The notes beneath the pieces were generated by a model, which was not told the DNA's origin, did no database searches, and saw only the letters and a list, made by a program, of their open reading frames with translations. The position numbers were made by a program, and so were the translations under genes. A DNA stretch of 64,000 bases from Sarocladium kiliense (lineage: Eukaryota > Ascomycota > Sordariomycetes > Hypocreales > Sarocladiaceae). The stretch covers positions 6,076,001-6,140,000 of the forward strand of contig JAUZTG010000029.1 of NCBI GenBank assembly GCA_030734395.1. Direction: 5' to 3'. This document shows, piece by piece, positions 56,501-64,000 of the stretch; the first letter of the stretch is position 1; every line of letters starts with the position of its first letter.

Positions 56501-59500
56501 GAGTTCTGCATGTATTCCTGGGGGATCCGTTTGCGGTCGGTTTCAAACCCAGTAACTCCAGGCGCTGACATGATTCCGAGTCCTCGAAGAGCCTGAAGCA
56601 GTGTATTGACGGATGACCCTTCATGTGGAGTGGTCAATGTTCCCTCAGCGAGTTGCTCGAGCTCATCATCATCCAAGTCACCGTATGCTCTTGCTCCAAC
56701 TTGCAAACGTGTCGTTTGCTGGGTTTGTGGAGGATCATCATCGTCTTCTCCCTCATCGATATCGCTGGCTGTATCAATGAATTCCAGGTACGCCTGATCA
56801 GCATTCTCTTCTTCCTCTGTCTTGACTGATGGCTCTCCGATGAGATCACGGAATTCATCTCCCAGCTGAGCAAGCGGGCTCTGGGATCGTTTATCGCGAG
56901 CTGATGATGGAGGCTCTCCAGAGCTCATTGGGACCTCGGGCAACTGAGCAGGTTCTTCTGAATGAGGTTCTGAAAGTTGACTTTGTCGAACGCGCTTGGG
57001 AGGCGAGGATCCTGGGCTCGTTGATGGACGCTCGTGTTTCAGACCACTGGGTTGACCAGTAGAATGAACTTGTGATGATCCTGGTGGAGGGAACCAGACT
57101 CGAGTTTCTCCAGGTTTTCGCGTTTCCTGGACAGTCCAGCCTGCAGCGAGACGCTGTCGAATGATTGTTTGACGAGCCTGGCGTTTCTCTTGTCGATCAG
57201 GACCTGTCAAGTCAATACTTGCTTGAGGAAGAGGTCGATTCTGAAGAGAAGTTCTTCCCACGATCGTATAACCAAGTTGACCATGCCAAACAAACTGGAG
57301 ATCAAGCTCTGCTGCGTACTGGACGAGAAACTCGCGGACTTCAGTCTCATGGTTGCTGTAGATCGTTGTCCTGGATCGTGAACCATCTCCAAGCCAAAGA
57401 CCAAGGAAGTATGGATGGCATGGTACTTCTTGTTCTGGCAAATCAAAACCTGGACAGCGGAACAGACGATACTGTGTTCTTTCTTGAGGGCTGAGAGCTG
57501 CAAACTCAGCTGCTGTCATCTCCACTGTATCATATCGCTCAGCAGCTGAAACCTCGGGTTCAGCTTCATCCTCATTCTCGAAGTCATTAACCTCATCCTT
57601 GTCCCCTTCTGAGTTAGAGGCGAGGACATTAGACTCGAGATACGACTCAGGTAGTGAAGGAAACGCATATGACCGTCCATATTTCTTGTGGTTGCGAGAA
57701 CAATATACGCGAATCTTCAGGCCTGACCCAGCACGGTTCCAGAGAAGGAACATGTTTGGCAGACTGCTGTCGATCTTCAATTCACCACCTCTTCCATTAG
57801 CTGATTGATCGAGGAATCTTTGACGGAGATTCATGAGCGTGAGTTCACCTGCGTCGTGAATCTCACGGCTTCTTGCGACAGCAGCTTGGAAGGCCTCATC
57901 CTTGGACGCAAAGAAAACAGGTGGATGGGAAGGATGACCTCTGAGATTGCTTCGCTGAGTATTGCCCCATGCGAATGTAGCATACTCGGCTCGACTTCCA
58001 CGGCCAACAGGAATATTGACGATGTAGGATTCTTGTCGACTGGTGATTCCGATTGTGCCATTGAGAGCATTTCGAACATGAGCAGCGCCTGTCCTGCCAC
58101 GCTCTGCATTCAGAATCCATGCGATGGCACTTCGAAGGGCTGACAAGAAGTCCGGCCGTGGTTTCACGAGGTTATTCGGTCGACCAGAAGCTGCTGGTTC
58201 AGAACTCGGAACTGGAAGTTCACCAAGTCGATCTTGAAGTCGTCCTTGATGATCTTGTGTCGTTGGACCATCATAAACATTGCCATGTCCTTTGGTTTTA
58301 TGGAGGACGAGAATGTGGTTAGGTGTTACCACGAGATCTTCTTTGCGGGATCCGATCATGATGCGGTACAGTCGTTCTTGACCAGAAACAACATTGAATG
58401 CGCGTCGAGGATTTCCATCTGGACCAAGAAGAAGATCACCTTCCTTCACATCTTCAACGGCCACCTGTGAATGATCATGTCTCAAGAGCTTGGTACCCTT
58501 TGCCAGGCACGCTTTTTCCCAGAAGAGGCCTTCCCAGGATGGAAAACCTGTTGCTTTGAAGAGGGTGTGCTCGAGGATAGTCTCAACACCACCCAACGCC
58601 TGGATAACATCGGTACGGTAGGCGTTCAGGTTCCACAATTTGCCGTCATGTCGCTGGCTAGTCCACCAAAAAGGATTACTCTTCATCAGTTGGTAGATCT
58701 TGAACTCTGCACGGGCGCGGTATCCCTTGTCGAAGCTCAGTGTGCTGCGGTCCTTCTGGAACAGCGTGTTGATACGAGGCAGACCACGATCCCAGCTATC
58801 TTCGAGGTCTTCCAGCGTCAGTCTGCGGTTCTGCTGGTTCGCCTCCAGTCGCTTTTGGGAATATTCCGTCCAGACGCGCTGAGAGTCAATGAACTCGGAC
58901 TCCCAGGGGATGATGTAACGGAAGATGTTGGGGATCAACGTCTCTTCATCGTGCGTCATACCAGCTCGGAAATGAGTAACGCCGGTGTCCGTTTGCTTGA
59001 ACATGCGCTTATCGCTGGCAGGAATAAGGATGTGCGAACCAGATATCATACCAAGACCACCCAGCTCCTTGGGGGTGTAGAAGACGGCAGGCGGGAAACG
59101 CGAAGGCATCTTGGAATTGAGCCCGATCTTGACACGGGTCTGAATCTTTGTTTCACACTTGACAATTGTGTCAAGTAGCTCAACAGTGGAAACGGCGGCC
59201 TCGCGGTAGTAGGTGAATAGTGCGATGAGTGCAGTGTTCCACTTGTTGGCGATCTTGGTGAAAGTCGTAGACCCTGAGGACATCAGAATCTGACGGATTC
59301 TGTTGTTAAACTTCTGGATATCCTCCTCTGTGACCTGCAGGAACGCGTGGGCAGTCCTCTCCTTCGATGTGTTGTCCACAAGTGACCAAACACTATCCTT
59401 GACTGGGAACTCGTCGTTCTTGTTGCGACACTTAGGCAAGATGCGCACTTCGAAACCACACATGGAAAATAACAGATTCGGGTTGTCGCGACTGTAGACG

Positions 59501-62500
59501 CTCACGAAGCTGTCGTCCCACTCAATGGTGGTGACAGAGCGCGGCAGTCGGTTCTTGAGGTCCCAGAACACGGCGCGACCCAGGTTCACATCGTGCCTCA
59601 TTAGGCGCATGCGAGAGTCGCGTGGCCAACACTTCTTGCTCTTGTATCCAATCACATTTTCAAAGTTGGGATCTGGCTGCTCGGTGAGGAACCTCTGGAT
59701 GAGATCTCTAGATTCCTCTGCCGTGAAGCGGAGGAAAACCCAAATCTTATCGATGTAACGGGAGTACAATCGAATCGGGTGCCTCGTCTCTGTCTCGCGG
59801 TCGCGGAATTGCAAGAACTCATTGGGGCTCTGTGGTGGACCAGCGATTTCGCTGGCACGCTGAGGGCCGAGTAGCAGAATGTCAAGCACCAGACCATAGA
59901 ACTGGAAAACAAAGGCTGAGAACTGGAGACCACGAATCATGCCGTAACTGTTGACGTGGTTCATGTCCTTGTAGGTAAGCTGGACGTTGTTCTTCGCGGT
60001 AATGTAGTCCGCCAAATTGTGATCCATGATCAGCCTCAGAAGGGAGTTCAGAAGGGTCAGCTCCATCTTTTCATAGACCTTGGAAAGCTCGGTCTCGAGC
60101 ATAACGTTGCACTCGCCATCCTCAGTCACCCACACCTTATCAAGGTTGTTGATGCCCTGTGCCCATTTGTATGTCAACAATGGTGGTACCTCAGAGTCAG
60201 AGGGCTTGATCCAGGCAGGGAAAAGATGTCTTTGGTCAGCCTGGTACCAGAGGTACTGGTCGAGGTAAGCGTCGCTGATCTTCTCTATGGGCTCGATGTC
60301 ATAAACGGGGTTGATGGTGCTGTAGTTGTCGTTCATGTCGATGTTGACTTCTTTGAAGGCCCGCTGAGTCAGAAGGAAGCGTTTGATACGCTCCAGAGTG
60401 GTTCCGGGGCTATCATACGCCTGCTCAATCAGGGCCAGCTCCTCTCGCTGACTCTGGTTCAAACGTCCCTTCACGGAGTAGGCCTCGCGGAGACGCTCCA
60501 GAGCTAGAATCAAGATCTTCGTATCATGCTTGTAGGACACGCTCGGGAAAGGAATTGGTGAGAACTTCCGCGACTCCAGCCAATGCACGGTGGTAGTGTA
60601 GATGGCAACTGCCTCTTCGGAGGAGACGTAAGGACCGTCCTTCATGTGGTTGTGCTGACGTTCTTGCTCTGCCTTGAGCCACAGTCGCGTCAAGCGACCG
60701 ACGTTCTTCTTTGCGACAGTCTTGTCCACTGTTGCTCCACGGCGAATGCGCTCACGGTTGTAATGCGCAACCGAAATCCACCAATCGGCTTTGGACTTGA
60801 CGTATCGGAGAATGATATTCTCGATGGGCGCTGGGAGTCCAGGAACCTTCCATGGGATATTACTCTTCCAGCAGCGCCAGGCCTCCGAAAGATGCTGGAG
60901 AACAGTATTGACCTTGTTTTGCTTGATGCCTTCGGGCATCATGTCCATGAGGTCCGCCATGACTGAAGCACGCAGCTCCAGATCAAAGTGTGACTCAACA
61001 CGTTGTTTGGTGACTGTCTTAGCCACACCCTTGCTGTGACGTCCCTCAAACTGACGAGACAGCAAGTTTCCAAGCCATCTCTCGAGGAGGGGAATAATGC
61101 CGCGCATGAAGAAGAGCCAAACTCTCCAAGCCGGGGCCCAAAACCCGCAACCAGGACCCTTGCCCACGGGGCCAGAGTTGAACCGGTAGTAGATCAAATG
61201 CTTCAGATCTTTGCATGTTCGGATCTGATGCATGAGCTTGTACTTGTAACGGTACATACCGGTCAACTGTCCAACGTGGTTAAATGCGTACAGGATACCG
61301 TCAGCAAGCTGGAAAGCATCGATGTTGCCCAGCCTGTACTGGACCTGAGCATCCACAATCAATTTGGTTAGACGCAGAATCTCCCTCATAAGGTGGAAAG
61401 CGTTACCAAAACGCGACTTCTTGCGCTCTTTGGTTGTCAGAGTTTTGACGGGTTTCAGGTTGAAGTTGTAATCAAGGTGAAGATATGTCAAGTTCTTGCG
61501 GTGGATCAGGAGGTTCAGCATGTTGAAACCCTGCCGACAGACCTGCAAACCAGCCTCAACCCAGTCGATAGTGGTTTGCTGGAAGAACTTCGTCTGTTTG
61601 AGAGATCGAAGAAGATTTTGGTTGTTCTGCGCTTTAGGCTTCTTCTTGTGCAGCTCATTGAGCACGAAATTCTTCAGCAGCTTTTGGTATGACACTCGGA
61701 TTTTGACTGGAGGTCGGTCTGATGGCGCGTGCTCAAGGTACCACTGCTTGATCAAGGGCACGTCCTGAGCACGAACCATGCGTCCGGAGCGACGATCGAA
61801 GGGGTAGGGTGCCCACCACAACTCCACGGCGGATGCGGTGTCCTCATTTTCGAGATCCTCATCGGCGAGGAAGGGCTCGAGATTCCCAGGGAGCTGGAAG
61901 CTCTCATCCTCTGGCTCTTCGTTGTTGCCAGGACCAAAGAGTTCGTCTTCCAGCGAAACTTCGACATTCTTCGGTGCCACTGTTCTCGAGGAAATAGGGT
62001 TGATGCGACGGTCGAAGTGGAAAGTTGGAAGGTCGGCTTCCTCTGTTCTATTGAAGACAACCTGTGGATAAGAGTGCCAGGACAGTTGGACACTGCGTGG
62101 CAGTGAGTTGTAGAGGTAAGGGTACGCAACGCGGACCTCGGTTCGAATGGCGTTGCGGGTGATGATTCGGTCGATCGCGTTGAACTCTCCGAAATCTTCG
62201 TCATTGGGATCGATATCTTTATAAAGGGGTTCGAAGCGCGGTCCTCCGGGAAGAGCAACGTTCAACGCCTTGGCTGTTAGCAAACTCTTCAGATCGAAGA
62301 GGTAGAAATAATTCTTGTCCACAACGTCCGAGAGAAGTGGTTGACTCAGACGGAAGAGACTGGCCATTTGCGGCAAAGTCAGGTTCCAAGATTTGTAGCT
62401 CGGTCCGTTGACGTGTGGTGTGTCAAGGAGAGGCCTGTGGTCGTAAAACCATTCGATGATGGCCTCGTCTTCCTCCTCGTTGAGTTCCATCTGGATCGGT

Positions 62501-63129
62501 TCGAGAGGTTCGACATCTTCGATGTTCTCGGACCACGATAGCGGCGGTTCCTCGTCGTCAAATGGAGGGAATCTCATGCGCTTGAACAGTCGTCTGTCCG
62601 CTTTTTCCTTACGCATGAATGTCCACATCATTGCCCACTGCGCGAAGAAGACAGGTTCGATGACTCTTGGAATCTCGTTCACCAAGGTCAAGCAGCCGTT
62701 GACGTGGTAGAGGACCTTGACCTCGCGCGCAGACTCCCAAGGCATGGGCATATTCTCCAGAAGCTTCATGACGGCGTGTGGCATGAACTTCAGAGCGCCG
62801 AGGTAGCTCCTCTTGTCATTTGTGTATTTCCGTTGCGAGACATCTCCGATGTCCTTCACAATCTTACGGAGATGCTCCGGAGGCATATCGGCTTTCTGTG
62901 TTTGAACGAACCCTCCCTTGCGCTTCTCTCCGAAACGCGCTCGCTGGTGGCGAAGCCATTCTTTCTTCTTCTGCGCGAACTTCGCGATCTGAGGGTCGGT
63001 TTCTGGACGGTATCCGGGAGGAGGAGGAGCCGGTGTCGAGGGCGGTGGAGGGAGAGATGAAGTCGACGGCGGGGGAGGAGGCGGCGGTGCCGGGCCCCAG
63101 CCAGGCGGTGGCGGTGGTGGTTGTGACAT
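53599..63129 (-). CDS. PRP8: pre-mRNA-splicing factor Prp8 containing an intein
   Basis: Single exon of 3176 residues: 2370 residues of Prp8 host plus an 806-residue intein (residues 1541-2346). Prp8 is the U5 snRNP scaffold cradling the spliceosome catalytic core. The N-terminus is the usual proline-rich tail ([12 protein letters not shown]), followed by [21 protein letters not shown] and [31 protein letters not shown]. PROCN/RT-region landmarks include [39 protein letters not shown] and GLFWEKA. After the intein come [44 protein letters not shown], the RNase H-like domain, and a JAB1/MPN domain from about residue 2944. The final [19 protein letters not shown] and [11 protein letters not shown] are the conserved C-terminus mutated in human retinitis pigmentosa RP13. 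The host frame is intact, so function depends on protein splicing. Confidence 0.98.
   Translation of the reverse strand: [3176 protein letters not shown]
56092..58509 (-). mobile_element. PRP8 intein, full-length with LAGLIDADG homing endonuclease
   Basis: 806 residues inserted between Ala (…LFWEKA) and Ser ([11 protein letters not shown]…), the classic PRP8 site used in Cryptococcus, Aspergillus and Histoplasma. Splicing elements appear intact. Block A starts with Cys1 ([10 protein letters not shown]). Block B is [11 protein letters not shown] with the TxxH pair Thr62/His65. The C-terminal block is [22 protein letters not shown] with penultimate His805, Asn806 and Ser+1. The endonuclease has both dodecapeptide motifs, LGLWLGDG (369-376) and LAGLIDTDG (678-686), each with its catalytic Asp (375, 685), so cleavage activity is plausible. 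Extra segments are an AP2-like region around 161-235 and a disordered acidic/Pro-rich stretch around 421-640. Size is in the range I recall for the largest PRP8 inteins (over 800 residues). Confidence 0.96.
57805..58029 (-). other. AP2-like segment within the PRP8 intein
   Basis: Intein residues about 161-235 contain probable strands ([22 protein letters not shown]) followed by an amphipathic helix [29 protein letters not shown]. The helix pattern F-x-S/T-x-D/E-E-A-x-x-A-x(3)-x-x-x-x-H matches the AP2/ERF-type helix seen in many mobile homing nucleases (consensus roughly F-x-T-EEEAA-x-AY-x-x-A-x-x-x-H). Such domains bind DNA. This is my pattern reading, not a database hit. Confidence 0.35.
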
Positions 63130-64000
63130 GATGAATCTCTTACGATTTCACGGTTGATCGTGAAGGGATAACTTCACGTCTGAAGAGCCGCGCCGTCGCG
63201 CGTAGCACGACGCGCCGACGTGCTTGGCTGCGAATAGTCAGCTGCAGAGAGCAGAGACTTTTATCTGTTGCTGTAGACGCCGGTCGTAGATGATATTGTG
63301 GTCACGCGCCACTTTGTCGACAATCGCGACGATGATGTGAAGTTTGCCTAGTATCTATCGCCATCGCGATGGCATTTTTCTGGTACATGCAAGCCACGGA
63401 GCTCCGAGATCCACCTCGATTTCCAGATCACGTGACTTTCTGGGAGCTTCGCCCGCGTTCTCAGCTACATATCCTAACAACTTTCGCATGTAGACAGCCG
63501 CTGCGCGTGAAGATGACGTTCCAATTGTATATATCGGGACATTGTTTCTAACGCATGACTTGTGCAGCTGTGTATCGCCTAAAAGTATGCTACCCGTTAC
63601 AGCCATACACGCCAACCACAGTACAACACAGTATATCTTGCTAGATTAGGCGCATACTGTTATGCCTGTTTCCCTAATATCTTAGTTGCTATTCTGGAGT
63701 TCGATCAGGCGAGTCAGTTGACCACAGAGTCGATAACTTTTCTGGCCACCACTTTGGCAGCCATCGTGTTCACAGCTCGTCACCCATTGCCGAATCGTGT
63801 TGTTCGTTGAGGGTCACGACTTGCTGTCAAAGGTCACAATCACTGTCAGTTAGAGTATTGCTAAACAAGCCTTAGATGATATGTTATATCACGCCATATT
63901 AATTTTATTTTCTGACCCTTATCAAGTTTGCGCCAACATCATCAAGCTAAGCGTCCATTGTCGTGGTCTACATGTGATAAACAGTGTGTAGGGTAGCTCA
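63130..64000. promoter_or_regulatory. PRP8 upstream region and flank
   Basis: 871 bp to the window end without a supportable gene; the 86-codon minus frame at 63355-63615 has no domain. The GC-rich stretch just upstream of 63129 (cgcgccgtcgcgcgtagcacgacgcgccg) could belong to the PRP8 promoter. AT-rich sequence follows towards the end, with a faint echo of the 12-nt repeat near 63680. Confidence 0.45.

Noticed and set aside
1..64000. CRISPR arrays, rRNA genes, transposons with coding capacity, secondary-metabolite clusters
   Set aside because: No regular spaced repeats, no rRNA sequence, no transposase, reverse transcriptase, PKS or NRPS frame seen on either strand; the intein is the only mobile element with coding capacity.

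Overview
This window comes from the nuclear genome of a filamentous ascomycete (Pezizomycotina). The evidence is short 47-100 nt spliceosomal introns with GTANGT donors and CTAAC/CTGAC branch sites, fungus-restricted families (HET domain, DUF4246, Pex11C, Mgr3-like), single-exon giant ORFs, and a PRP8 intein. I cannot place it more finely from sequence alone.

Layout. About 1-5.5 kb is essentially gene-less, apart from a possible decayed minus-strand fragment near 5.1-5.4 kb. From 5.5 to 8.1 kb a mitochondrial Mgr3-like TPR protein (-) and a Dap1-type cytochrome b5-like protein (+) are divergent. From 9.1 to 13.4 kb a HET-domain protein (-) and a TPR-type helical protein (+) are divergent over a short shared upstream region, which is a plausible allorecognition pair. 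From 15.9 to 18.3 kb there is a four-exon C2H2 zinc-finger protein. From 18.8 to 22.3 kb a histidine-phosphatase (-) and adenylosuccinate synthetase with 13 introns (+) are divergent. From 23.2 to 25.3 kb a hemerythrin-domain protein (+) and Pex11C-like peroxin (-) converge. At 27.2-29.5 kb lies a DUF4246 protein. At 30-36.7 kb is a compact housekeeping block: eIF3c (-), Isa2 (+), ribosomal protein L7/uL30 (-) and ribosomal protein S14/uS11 (+). The two ribosomal protein genes fire from one 303-bp intergenic region. At 37.6-41.1 kb lies the CSB/Rad26 repair ATPase and at 41.7-43.1 kb a PanE-family reductase. At 47.1-48.3 kb lies the body of a polyQ Myb/SANT protein with an unresolved 5' exon. 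At 53.6-63.1 kb lies Prp8, interrupted by an 806-residue intein.

Most distinctive features. (1) The PRP8 intein keeps all splicing residues and both LAGLIDADG catalytic aspartates. It also carries two large extra segments: one resembling an AP2-type DNA-binding fold between splicing block B and the first LAGLIDADG helix, and a long Pro/Ser/acidic disordered stretch between the two LAGLIDADG helices. (2) The second RPL7 intron contains a good C/D-box snoRNA candidate whose guide is complementary to a highly conserved stretch of large-subunit rRNA (rRNA sequence recalled from memory). (3) The first RPL7 intron is long and carries two near-perfect hairpins. (4) Large gene-poor tracts (1-5.5, 43.1-47.1 and 48.3-53.6 kb) contrast with the compact housekeeping blocks. 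No CRISPR array, transposon with coding capacity, rRNA or confident tRNA was found. Exon boundaries below were read by hand from splice signals and reading-frame continuity.
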